A DNA stretch of 10,359 nucleotides from JBOGFI01 sp050743365 (GTDB lineage Bacteria; Actinomycetota; Acidimicrobiia; IMCC26256; JACDBD01). Positions 1 to 5,630 of this stretch are shown here, piece by piece (within the stretch, counting starts at the first letter, position 1; each line of letters opens with the position of its first letter). Under the pieces are notes generated by a model. That model saw only the letters and a list, made by a program, of their open reading frames with translations, did not search any database and had not been told where the DNA came from. The translations under genes were made by a program, and so were the position numbers. The stretch lies in NCBI GenBank assembly GCA_050743365.1, contig JBOGFI010000222.1, positions 1 to 10,359 on the forward strand, written 5' to 3'.

Positions 1-432
1 CCCGACGACGTCGCGGCCCGTCTGGCGCTGGCGGGTGTGCTCGAACGCGACGGCGACCTCGCCGGTGCGCTGCGCCAGTACGACGAGGTCACGCGCCTCG
101 AGCCCGACAACGCCGGCGCCCTCGCCCATGGTGGGCGCATCCTCTACCTCACCGCCTCGCGAACCGTCCCCGACCAGGCCGCCGAGCTGGTCGCGGCGGC
201 CCGGGCCCGCCTCGACCAGGCGGTCGCGGCCGACCCGGACCATGCCGACGCCCGCTTCTTCCGAGCGGTGCTGCTGGCCGAGGAGCGGCTCGACCGCGAG
301 GTCGCCATCGCCGACGCCCAGCGCTACCTCGTGCTGGCGTCGGACGGGCCCTTCGCCGCCGACGCCCGTACCCTGCTGTCCGACCTCGGCGCCGACACCC
401 CCTCCGGCACCGCACCGCCCGACAAACAATAG
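1..432 (+). CDS. TPR-repeat protein, C-terminal part (5' end outside window)
   Basis: The reading frame is open from the first base to a TAG at 430-432, giving 143 residues with no start inside the window that must be used. The sequence holds helical repeats of tetratricopeptide type: one unit reads GALRQYDEVTRLEPDNAGAL, with the usual Y, A/V, L, P-D-N-A positions. A second unit ends AVAADPDHADARFFRAVLLA, and a third helix pair follows before a disordered tail rich in T, P and D. TPR units are protein-protein scaffolds, so no enzyme activity is implied. The next gene, a cyclophilin, starts 8 bp downstream with its ribosome binding site overlapping this stop, so the two are probably co-transcribed. 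The protein may be a CcmI-like cytochrome c biogenesis TPR protein or a general TPR lipoprotein; the visible part cannot decide. Confidence 0.7.
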   Translation, partial: PDDVAARLALAGVLERDGDLAGALRQYDEVTRLEPDNAGALAHGGRILYLTASRTVPDQAAELVAAARARLDQAVAADPDHADARFFRAVLLAEERLDREVAIADAQRYLVLASDGPFAADARTLLSDLGADTPSGTAPPDKQ

Positions 433-440
433 GGAGCCCG

Positions 441-917
441 ATGGCACAGCCTCCGGAGCACGAGATCGACGACCAGGCCGTCTACCGCACGACCATCACG
501 ACCGATCGCGGCCCGATCGTGATGGACCTCGACCCGCAGCTCGCTCCGAGCACCGTGAACAACTTCGTGGTCCTGGCCCGGCGCGGCTACTACGACGGGC
601 TCACCTTCCATCGCGTCGTTCCCGAGTTCGTCGTCCAGGGCGGGTGCCCCGAGGGCAGCGGCACCGGTGGCCCCGGCTACCGGTTCGGCGACGAGCCGGT
701 GCAGGGCGAGTACACGGAAGGCGCCGTCGCCATGGCGAACGCCGGCCCCGACACGAACGGTTCGCAGTTCTTCATCTGCATCGACGACTGCCGGCGCAAG
801 CTGTCGAAGGACTACAACCTGTTCGGCTACGTGGTCGACGGCCTCGACGTCGCCCAGGCGACGGAGGTCGGCGACGTGATGCGCGCGGTCACAGTGGAGG
901 AGTGCCCCCGGAGCTGA
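441..917 (+). CDS. Cyclophilin-type peptidyl-prolyl cis-trans isomerase
   Basis: A 158-residue single-domain cyclophilin, an enzyme that catalyses cis-trans isomerisation of Xaa-Pro bonds during protein folding. The diagnostic blocks are present in order: FHRV at residues 56-59 (the catalytic Arg of the family), FVVQGG at 63-68, and MANAGPDTNGSQFF at 98-111. The region where eukaryotic cyclophilin A has its cyclosporin-contact Trp has no Trp here, as in many bacterial forms. No signal peptide or membrane segment is visible, so it should be cytosolic. The length is normal for a minimal bacterial cyclophilin. The ATG at 441 is preceded by AGGGAG at 431-436, which overlaps the stop of the TPR gene, so translation is probably coupled. 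Its last 29 bp overlap the 3' end of the convergent NTF2-fold gene. Confidence 0.95.
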   Translation: MAQPPEHEIDDQAVYRTTITTDRGPIVMDLDPQLAPSTVNNFVVLARRGYYDGLTFHRVVPEFVVQGGCPEGSGTGGPGYRFGDEPVQGEYTEGAVAMANAGPDTNGSQFFICIDDCRRKLSKDYNLFGYVVDGLDVAQATEVGDVMRAVTVEECPRS

Positions 918-1320
918 CGCCATCGGCGGCGCGCGCGAGCGCGGCGGGATCGGCGTAATACTCGCGCCACCACACGATGCGGCCATCGTGCACCCGGCTG
1001 ACGCTCATGCCCCGCCATTCGACCGCTCCGCCGGCGCGACGCTCGACCGAGATCGTCCACTCGGCGAGCACGACGTCGCCGTTCACCGCCAGGTGGTGGA
1101 ACTCGAACGAGCGAGGGCGCGCCCAGGCGAACGACCGCTCGAGCAGGCGTCGGTACTCGTCGCGACCGCGCAGAACGCGCCCGGGTGTCTCGAGCACGAG
1201 GTCGTCGACCCAGCAGCCGAGATAGGCCGCGACGTCGGCGGCGAGCCAGGCGGCGCGCCGCCGCTCGAACAGCGCCGTCGCCTCGGCGAGCGTCAGGGCC
1301 AAGCAGCCATTCTCTCCCAC
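889..1320 (-). CDS. NTF2/SnoaL-like fold protein
   Basis: A 143-residue protein with the features of the NTF2-like (SnoaL) superfamily. An N-terminal helix (ATALFERRRAAWLAADVAAYL) leads to a short strand after WVDDLVLETPGRVLRGRDEYR. A curved beta sheet follows, with FEFHHLAVNGDVVLAEWTI, then the DGRIVWWREYYAD block typical of the family's final strands. Members are cone-shaped small-ligand-binding proteins or hydratase/isomerase-type enzymes, and the substrate cannot be told from sequence. The GTG at 1320 has only a weak ribosome binding site. An in-frame TTG at 1302, preceded by GGGAGA, is an alternative that would shorten the protein by six residues. The gene is convergent with the cyclophilin (29-bp overlap) and divergent from the MpaB-family gene, with 71 bp between the starts. 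Confidence 0.8.
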   Translation of the reverse strand: MGENGCLALTLAEATALFERRRAAWLAADVAAYLGCWVDDLVLETPGRVLRGRDEYRRLLERSFAWARPRSFEFHHLAVNGDVVLAEWTISVERRAGGAVEWRGMSVSRVHDGRIVWWREYYADPAALARAADGVSSGGTPPL

Positions 1321-1391
1321 CCACGAGGACGGCGGTTACGATCCTGCGCCATCGTGCGGACGAGCGTCCCCGGGTGCAGCGAGGGAGCCAC

Positions 1392-2180
1392 GTGACGGAC
1401 GTCGGATTGTTCGGGCCCGACAGCGTGGCCTGGCGCCTCCATGCCGACCCGACCATGCTCGTCGCCGCCATGCGGGCGCTCATGGTGCAGGCGCTCGAGC
1501 CCCGCGCCATGGCCGGAGTCGACCAGCACAGCGACTACAAGGCCGACCCCTGGAGCCGCCTCGACCGCACCGTCCGGTTCATCCTCGCGACCACCTACGG
1601 CGACACCGCGACCGCCGATGCCGCGGTTGTCGCCGTCCGCAAGATCCACGAGCGGGTCCGCGGCGTCGACCCGGTCACCGGGCAGGCCTACTCGGCCGAC
1701 GACCCCGATCTGGTGCTGTGGATCCATGCCGCCGAGGTGCACTCGGTGGTCGTCGCCTACCGTCGCTACGGCGGTCGGCTGTCCGACGGCGACGCCGACC
1801 GCTACGTGGGCGAGATGGCATGCGTGGCCGAGGCGCTCGGGCTCCCGGCCGACTTGGCTCCCCGCTCGATGGGGGAGCTGCGCGAGTACCTGCGAGGCAT
1901 GCACGAGCGCCTCCGGCTCACGCCCGCGGCGCGCGACGCCATGCGCACGATCCTCGTCCCGCCCATGCCGCTCCCGCTGCGCCCACTCTGGGTCGTACCG
2001 GCGACAGCGGCGGTGGCAACGCTGCCCCGCGTCGCCCGCCGCCTCTACGGGATCCCCTGGTTCCATCCGGCGACGCCGCCGGTGCGCGCGGGCATGTTCG
2101 CTCTCACCCGGGTGCTGAACGTCGTCTTCCCCGACGCCCCCGAGGTGCGCGAGGCTCGCGCCCGTCTGCGCGCCGCCTGA
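1392..2180 (+). CDS. MpaB/DUF2236-family putative haem-dependent oxygenase
   Basis: A 262-residue protein matching the oxygenase MpaB family (DUF2236), related to the catalytic domain of latex-clearing protein, a b-type haem enzyme. Visible family blocks are an N-terminal FGPDSVAWRLHADP at residues 7-20; an 'ALEPRAMAGV' stretch followed by the DPWSRLDRT block at 52-60; KIHERVRG at 84-91; and DPDLVLWIHAAEVHS at 104-118, where the histidine after W-I is the conserved candidate haem-region residue. The rest is helical, with YGIPWF near the end. The open frame extends upstream to 1185, but homology begins only after 1392. GTG at 1392 has GAGGGAG at 1381-1387 in front of it, so that start was chosen. 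The protein appears cytosolic or peripheral. The real substrate is unknown; most bacterial members are uncharacterised. Confidence 0.88.
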   Translation: MTDVGLFGPDSVAWRLHADPTMLVAAMRALMVQALEPRAMAGVDQHSDYKADPWSRLDRTVRFILATTYGDTATADAAVVAVRKIHERVRGVDPVTGQAYSADDPDLVLWIHAAEVHSVVVAYRRYGGRLSDGDADRYVGEMACVAEALGLPADLAPRSMGELREYLRGMHERLRLTPAARDAMRTILVPPMPLPLRPLWVVPATAAVATLPRVARRLYGIPWFHPATPPVRAGMFALTRVLNVVFPDAPEVREARARLRAA

Positions 2181-2200
2181 CCCTGAACTGAACCGATGCG

Positions 2201-3091
2201 TTAGGTGGCCGCGGCCGTGTCGACGAGGCCGTAGCGGCGGCGGATGGCGCGGTCGGCGGTACCGAACACGAAGGCGTCGATGAGGATGCCGATCACGAGG
2301 ATCACGACCATGACCGCGATGAGCCCGGCCGAGTTGGCGAGCTCACGCTCGAGCTGGAGCCGCTGGCCGAGCGAGAACCTGCCCGGGATCTGCACCAACA
2401 GCTCGCCGGCGAGCAGGCTCCGCCACGCGAACGCCCATCCCTGCTTCAACCCGGCCACGAACGAGGGGAGGGCGGCGGGCAAGGTCACGTGCCGGAAGGC
2501 GCTGAAGCCGCGGGCGCCGAGCACCCGCCCCGACCGCAGCAGGATCGGCGGGATGTGGTCGATCCCGCTGATGAGCCCGTTGGCGATCGAGGGCGCGGCG
2601 CCGAGCACGACGACGAACAGGATCGCGCCGTCGGTCAGCTTGAACAGCAGGATCGCGAGTGGAAACCACGCGATCGATGGCATCGTCTGGAGGCCGGTGA
2701 TCATCGAGCCGAAGGCGGCCCGCAGCACTCGGTTCCTGGCGACGAGCGCACCCAAGACGGTGCCGATCACCAGCGCGAGCGCGAAGCCGTAGGCGCCCCG
2801 CTCCAGCGTCGTGCGGGCGGCCGACATGATGTCGCCGAAGTCCGAGAACAAGGTGTCGAACACGGTCCAGGGGCTCGGGAGCACGTACTCGGGGCGCCAG
2901 TGCGTCCACACGACGACCTGCCAGATCAGCAGCCCGAGCCCGACGGCGAGGAGCTTGGGCCACGTTCCCGCCCAGACGCGCGCCAGCCGGCTCGGCCGGG
3001 GCGGGAGCGCCATCTCGAGCTGGTCGAGGCCCGAGAGCTCGGCATCGAGGAGCCGGGTGCTGGAGCCGCCGTTAGTCCCGAACCGCGCCAT
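2201..3091 (-). CDS. ABC importer permease, NitT/TauT (SsuC/TauC-like) family
   Basis: A 296-residue integral membrane permease of the nitrate/taurine/aliphatic-sulfonate type. It has about six membrane segments: LLAVGLGLLIWQVVVW near residues 50-65, YGFALALVIGTVLGALV, the SIAWFPLAILLF stretch, AILFVVVLGAAPSIANG, and a final AVMVVILVIGILIDAFVFG. The cytoplasmic coupling loop characteristic of BPD_transp_1 permeases is recognisable in GARGFSAFRHVTLPAALPSF, followed by GLKQGWAFAWRSLLAGE. LPSPWTVFDTL after the first segment is also typical of SsuC-like proteins. The N-terminal extension of about 45 residues is hydrophilic. It is the third gene of the operon. Its ATG at 3091 is preceded by GGAGGT and lies 20 bp inside the end of the ATPase gene, so translation is coupled. 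The substrate is not determined by the permease alone. Confidence 0.93.
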   Translation of the reverse strand: MARFGTNGGSSTRLLDAELSGLDQLEMALPPRPSRLARVWAGTWPKLLAVGLGLLIWQVVVWTHWRPEYVLPSPWTVFDTLFSDFGDIMSAARTTLERGAYGFALALVIGTVLGALVARNRVLRAAFGSMITGLQTMPSIAWFPLAILLFKLTDGAILFVVVLGAAPSIANGLISGIDHIPPILLRSGRVLGARGFSAFRHVTLPAALPSFVAGLKQGWAFAWRSLLAGELLVQIPGRFSLGQRLQLERELANSAGLIAVMVVILVIGILIDAFVFGTADRAIRRRYGLVDTAAAT

Positions 3092-3899
3092 GCCGCCGCA
3101 CCTCCTCTCGCAGGCGGTCGGTGATCTCGGCCGCCTGGTCTGCCACCTCGTGGGACTCGATGCGGCGGGGACGCTGGATCTGCACCGGGAACTCCGCCAC
3201 CACCCGGCCCGGCCGGCTCGACAGCAGGACGACCCGATCGCCGAGCCGTACCGCCTCGCGCACGTTGTGGGTCACGAACAGGACCGTCAGGCCGGCGTCG
3301 CGCCACACCCGCTCCAGCTCGTCGTGGAGCAGGTCGCGGGTCATGGCGTCGAGCGAGCCGAAGGGCTCGTCCATGAGCAGCATCTCGGCCTGCTGGGCGA
3401 GCGCGCGGGCGAGCTGCACCCGCTGGCGCATCCCGCCTGACAGCTCGTGCGGCATCTTCCTCTCGAACCCGGTGAGGTGGACCATCTCGAGGAGGGAGCG
3501 CACCATCTCCTGCCGGTGGCTGCGGGAGACCTTGCGCAGCTTGAGCGCGAGGTCGACGTTGCCGCGGACCGTGAGCCACGGGAACAGCGCCGCCTCCTGG
3601 AACATGAGCGTCGTGTTGCCGCCGTTCACCGAGACCGTCCCGCTGGTGGGCCGGTCGAGGCCGGCCACGATGTTGAGGAGGGTGCTCTTGCCGCACCCCG
3701 AAGCGCCGAGCAGGCACACGAACTCGCCCGGGGCAGCGTCGAGCGACACCGCGTCGAGGGCGTGTACCGCGTTCCCGGCGTGGCCGTAGACCTTGGTCAC
3801 GGCGTCGAGCGAGATCGCCGCGGGGGGACCGGCTCCGGTAGGAGGGGACAGCGGAGCCGGTTCCTCGTAGCGGGCGTGCGCGCTCGCGTGCGCGGACAC
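3072..3899 (-). CDS. ABC importer ATP-binding protein, NitT/TauT (SsuB/TauB-like) family
   Basis: A 275-residue nucleotide-binding subunit that powers the importer. All motifs are intact: Walker A GASGCGKST at residues 65-73, Q-loop Gln at 101 (FQEAALFPWLTV), signature LSGGMRQ at 153-159, Walker B LLMDEP at 174-179 followed by the D-loop SLD, and the switch His at 211 in VTHNVREAV. MFQEAALFPWL and DEPFGSLDAMTR are typical of SsuB/TauB/NrtD ATPases. The first 28 or so residues form a Pro/Ala-rich extension before the domain begins (ISLDAVTKVYG). The GTG start lies 1 bp after the binding-protein stop (AGATGACGTG) and has GGGGAG upstream. The stop lies 20 bp inside the permease gene. Both arrangements imply one polycistronic message and a fixed stoichiometry. 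Confidence 0.95.
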   Translation of the reverse strand: MSAHASAHARYEEPAPLSPPTGAGPPAAISLDAVTKVYGHAGNAVHALDAVSLDAAPGEFVCLLGASGCGKSTLLNIVAGLDRPTSGTVSVNGGNTTLMFQEAALFPWLTVRGNVDLALKLRKVSRSHRQEMVRSLLEMVHLTGFERKMPHELSGGMRQRVQLARALAQQAEMLLMDEPFGSLDAMTRDLLHDELERVWRDAGLTVLFVTHNVREAVRLGDRVVLLSSRPGRVVAEFPVQIQRPRRIESHEVADQAAEITDRLREEVRRHGAVRD

Positions 3900-3900
3900 G

Positions 3901-4959
3901 TCATCTCCCCTTGACCTTCGGCTGTCCGTCAGCCTCGAGGACCTGGTTCAGCAGCTTCAGGCTGTAGATGCCGTCGAGGTCGACCGGCTCGAGCAACCCG
4001 ACGGCCTCTGCGTTCTTCGCCGACCGCCGCAGCGACGACGCGATCGGGTCGTTGGTGAACGTCAGGGTCTCGAACGTCGCCGCCACGAGCTCGGGTGGGA
4101 TCGCCGTGCCGGTGGCGTTCTCGATCCCCTGGGCGACCAGGTCCTGCGCCTCGTCCGGGTCCTCCTCGATCAGGCCGGTCGCGGCGACCTGGCCCTCGAG
4201 CAGCTGCTTCACCACCTCGGGGTTCTCCTCGAGGAACTCGGTGGCCACGATCAGGTGGGTGGTGACGTAACGGCCCTTCGGCCAGAGGTCGCGCTCGTCG
4301 ACCAGGATCTCGCCGTCGCCCTCGTCGATCAGGCGGGTGGCCCAGGGCTCGGGCACCCAGGCGCCGTCGATGTCGCCCGACCTGAACAGCTCGAGGGTCT
4401 GGGCGTTGTCCTGCGGAACGACGGAGACGTCGCCGCCGCCGGTGGTGTCGGCCTCGAAGCCCTTGTCCTCCAGCCAGGTGCGCAGCGCCACGTCCTGGGT
4501 GTTCCCCAGCTGCGGCGACGCGATCGTCTTGCCCTCGAGGTCCCTCGGCCGCTCCATGTCAGGGTTCACGACGAGGAAGGCGCCGCCCGAGGTCGCGCCC
4601 GAGACGATGCGGATGGCCTCGCCGTCCGACTGGGCGAAGGCGTTGATCGCCGGGTTGGGACCGATGTAGGTGGCGTCGATCGCGCCCGAGAAGAGGGCCT
4701 CCACGGCCGCGGGCCCGGCGTTGAACGTCGCCGTCTGGAGCGTCACGTCGTCGCCCAGGCTCTCCTCGAAGAGCCCGCCTTCCACCCCGACCAGCGCCGA
4801 GGCGTGGGTCACGTTGGGGAAGTACCCGAGGCGCAGCGTGACGTCGTCGCCTCCGCGTCCGGGGCTCGACCCTGCCGCCGCGCCGGGCCCGGCAGCGACG
4901 GCCAGGGAGAGGATGCCGGCGGCGGCGACGCATCGGACGAGGGGAAAGCGGCGGGACAC
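3901..4959 (-). CDS. ABC importer substrate-binding protein, SsuA/NMT1-like (probable sulfur-compound uptake)
   Basis: A 352-residue extracellular binding protein of the NMT1/SsuA fold. The mature part begins VTLRLGYFPNVTHASALVGV. Family blocks follow: FNAGPAAVEALFSGAIDATYIGPNP, IRIVSGATSGGAFLVV, the hinge DLEGKTIASPQLGNTQDVALR, and the domain-2 element DGAWVPEPWATRLI. This subtype resembles, from memory, binding proteins encoded near sulfate-assimilation genes in Streptomyces, so a sulfonate or other sulfur oxyanion is the best substrate guess, but nitrate, taurine or others are not excluded. The frame is open to a GTG at 5013. GTG at 4959 is preferred because it follows a perfect GGAGGT by 5 nt and starts a signal peptide exactly (RR near the N-terminus, hydrophobic core at residues 11-24, AAA/G cleavage near 29-30). 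There is no lipobox cysteine. First gene of the operon. Confidence 0.9.
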   Translation of the reverse strand: MSRRFPLVRCVAAAGILSLAVAAGPGAAAGSSPGRGGDDVTLRLGYFPNVTHASALVGVEGGLFEESLGDDVTLQTATFNAGPAAVEALFSGAIDATYIGPNPAINAFAQSDGEAIRIVSGATSGGAFLVVNPDMERPRDLEGKTIASPQLGNTQDVALRTWLEDKGFEADTTGGGDVSVVPQDNAQTLELFRSGDIDGAWVPEPWATRLIDEGDGEILVDERDLWPKGRYVTTHLIVATEFLEENPEVVKQLLEGQVAATGLIEEDPDEAQDLVAQGIENATGTAIPPELVAATFETLTFTNDPIASSLRRSAKNAEAVGLLEPVDLDGIYSLKLLNQVLEADGQPKVKGR

Positions 4960-4964
4960 GGGGG

Positions 4965-4970
4965 ACCTCC
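4965..4970 (-). promoter_or_regulatory. Ribosome binding site fixing the binding-protein start
   Basis: On the minus strand this reads GGAGGT, a perfect anti-SD match, followed by five C residues and the GTG at 4959-4957. It argues against the longer frame beginning at GTG 5013, which would put a 10-bp stem inside the coding region and add 18 basic, non-signal residues ahead of the signal peptide. Confidence 0.85.
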
Positions 4971-5002
4971 GGGGCGAGTGACAGGTGCGCGGTTGCCCTC
5001 GT

Positions 5003-5047
5003 TTTGGCGTCACTTAGGGCTCTCAGTGACCCCTTTCTGACGCCAAA
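5003..5047 (-). promoter_or_regulatory. Structured 5' leader element of the ABC operon (45-nt two-stage hairpin)
   Basis: TTTGGCGTCA (5003-5012) and TGACGCCAAA (5038-5047) form a perfect 10-bp stem. On the same axis lies a symmetric 3x3 internal loop, then an inner 4-bp stem (5016-5019 with 5031-5034) and an 11-nt loop. A competing 6-bp repeat, GTCACT (5009-5014) with AGTGAC (5025-5030), cannot form at the same time. In the minus-strand message the element starts about 34 nt after the predicted start point and ends 44 nt before the binding-protein start. No U-run follows, so it is not an intrinsic terminator by itself. It could be a riboswitch-like or stabilising leader, or a palindromic protein site in DNA. 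I do not recognise an Rfam class. Confidence 0.55.
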
Positions 5048-5064
5048 GCCTCCCGGGATCACGA

Positions 5065-5100
5065 TAATCCTTACTTTGTTTGTCGGGAAACTAAGGAATA
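5065..5100. promoter_or_regulatory. Inverted repeat over the ABC-operon -10/+1: candidate Rrf2 operator
   Basis: Left arm TAATCCTTACTTT (5065-5077) and right arm AAACTAAGGAATA (5088-5100) are complementary at 11 of 13 positions, separated by a 10-bp spacer. The site is distinctly AT-richer than its surroundings. It covers the -10 hexamer and the predicted start point of the minus-strand promoter, the usual position for a repressor site. The divergent rrf2-type gene begins 51 bp away, and Rrf2 regulators commonly bind extended dyads in neighbouring promoters. The assignment to this regulator is by proximity only. Confidence 0.6.
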
Positions 5101-5116
5101 GGGCCAGGCTTGTCAA
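5088..5116 (-). promoter_or_regulatory. Predicted sigma70-type promoter of the ABC operon
   Basis: On the minus strand TTGACA (5116-5111, perfect -35) is followed after exactly 17 bp by TAGTTT (5093-5088), which keeps the three most conserved -10 positions. The start point would fall near 5081, giving a leader of about 120 nt before the GTG at 4959. The -10 lies within the right arm of the inverted repeat at 5065-5100. Confidence 0.7.
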
Positions 5117-5123
5117 GTCCGTC

Positions 5124-5132
5124 TGGTAATCT
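5124..5132 (+). promoter_or_regulatory. Possible extended -10 promoter of the Rrf2-aconitase operon
   Basis: TGGTAATCT fits the extended -10 form TGn-TANNNT. No convincing -35 lies 16-18 bp upstream. The start point would be near 5139, leaving only about 12 nt before the ATG at 5151. It lies 8 bp from the -35 of the opposing promoter, so the two would compete for polymerase. This is a weaker call than the minus-strand promoter. Confidence 0.4.
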
Positions 5133-5149
5133 CGACAAAAGGAGTCGAG
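5131..5149 (+). promoter_or_regulatory. Perfect 6-bp dyad enclosing the Rrf2 gene's ribosome binding site
   Basis: CTCGAC (5131-5136) and GTCGAG (5144-5149) are perfect inverted copies around AAAAGGA. The Shine-Dalgarno AAGGAG (5139-5144) sits in the loop and first stem base, 6 nt before the ATG. It may be an autoregulatory protein site next to the predicted start point. If the RNA starts further upstream, it would be a small hairpin around the ribosome binding site. Confidence 0.45.
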
Positions 5150-5150
5150 G

Positions 5151-5630
5151 ATGTGGATCACCCGGCGCACCGATTACGCCACCCGGGCCGTGCTGGCCCT
5201 CGCGTTGGCCGGCGACGATCGACCCCGCAAGATCCACGAGATCGCCTCGCGCACCAGTACCCCCGTCTCGGTGCTCGAGCAGCTGATGCCGCAGCTGCGG
5301 GGGGCCGGGATCGTCCGCTCGGAGCGGGGCCCGAGCGGCGGCTACCGGCTGAACCACCCGCCGGAGGAGATCACCCTGGGGCGGGTGGTGCGCATGGTGC
5401 AGGGGCCGCTGGCCCCGATCTCGTGTGCCACTCGCCACGAGCCGGAGCCGTGCCCCATGGAGGTGGGGTGCGCGCTCCAGGAGACGTGGGCGGAAGTGCG
5501 CGACGCCACGATCGCCATCCTCGACCGCACCACCTTCGGAGACCTCGCGGCGCGCTCCGGGGGGCGCTGGACCGGAGACGCCGACGTACGCTCGGGAGGG
5601 ACGCGACCAGAGGAGAGATCGCATGGCTGA
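5151..5630 (+). CDS. Rrf2-family transcriptional regulator with three-cysteine [Fe-S]-type sensor loop
   Basis: A 159-residue Rrf2 regulator. An N-terminal winged helix (residues 1-70) runs from MWITRRTDYATRAVLALA through a recognition helix near PVSVLEQLMPQL to the wing ERGPSGGYRL at 58-67. The dimerisation helix ITLGRVVRMVQG follows. Cysteines 92, 101 and 107 (spacing C-x8-C-x5-C) sit where IscR, NsrR and RsrR bind an iron-sulfur cluster; those classically use C-x5 to x7-C-x5-C, so cluster binding is likely but the first gap is slightly long. The family senses Fe-S status, nitric oxide, redox or cysteine supply. The ATG at 5151 follows AAGGAG by 6 nt. Its stop overlaps the aconitase start by 8 bp, and it is divergent from the ABC importer operon with a dyad between them. 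Likely targets are its own operon and the importer. Confidence 0.92.
   Translation: MWITRRTDYATRAVLALALAGDDRPRKIHEIASRTSTPVSVLEQLMPQLRGAGIVRSERGPSGGYRLNHPPEEITLGRVVRMVQGPLAPISCATRHEPEPCPMEVGCALQETWAEVRDATIAILDRTTFGDLAARSGGRWTGDADVRSGGTRPEERSHG

Noticed and set aside
35..958. 307-codon plus-strand frame overlapping the TPR and cyclophilin genes
   Set aside because: Both real genes are in other frames with clear motifs; this one is Ser/Pro/Arg-rich shadow sequence.
324..986. 220-codon minus-strand frame antisense to the cyclophilin
   Set aside because: Antisense to a clear cyclophilin, with no domain of its own.
1293..2066. 257-codon minus-strand frame antisense to the MpaB-family gene
   Set aside because: His/Gly/Val-rich shadow; the plus-strand frame carries the family blocks and a ribosome binding site.
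4960..5013. Upstream GTG at 5013 as the binding-protein start
   Set aside because: It would place 18 polar and basic residues before the signal peptide and overlap the leader stem; GTG 4959 has a perfect ribosome binding site.
4255..5040. 261-codon plus-strand frame over the binding-protein gene
   Set aside because: Antisense to the recognised binding protein and ends in the regulatory region; no motif.
5003..5047. Reading the 10-bp stem as an intrinsic terminator
   Set aside because: No T-run follows on either strand, and it lies between a promoter and the gene it serves.
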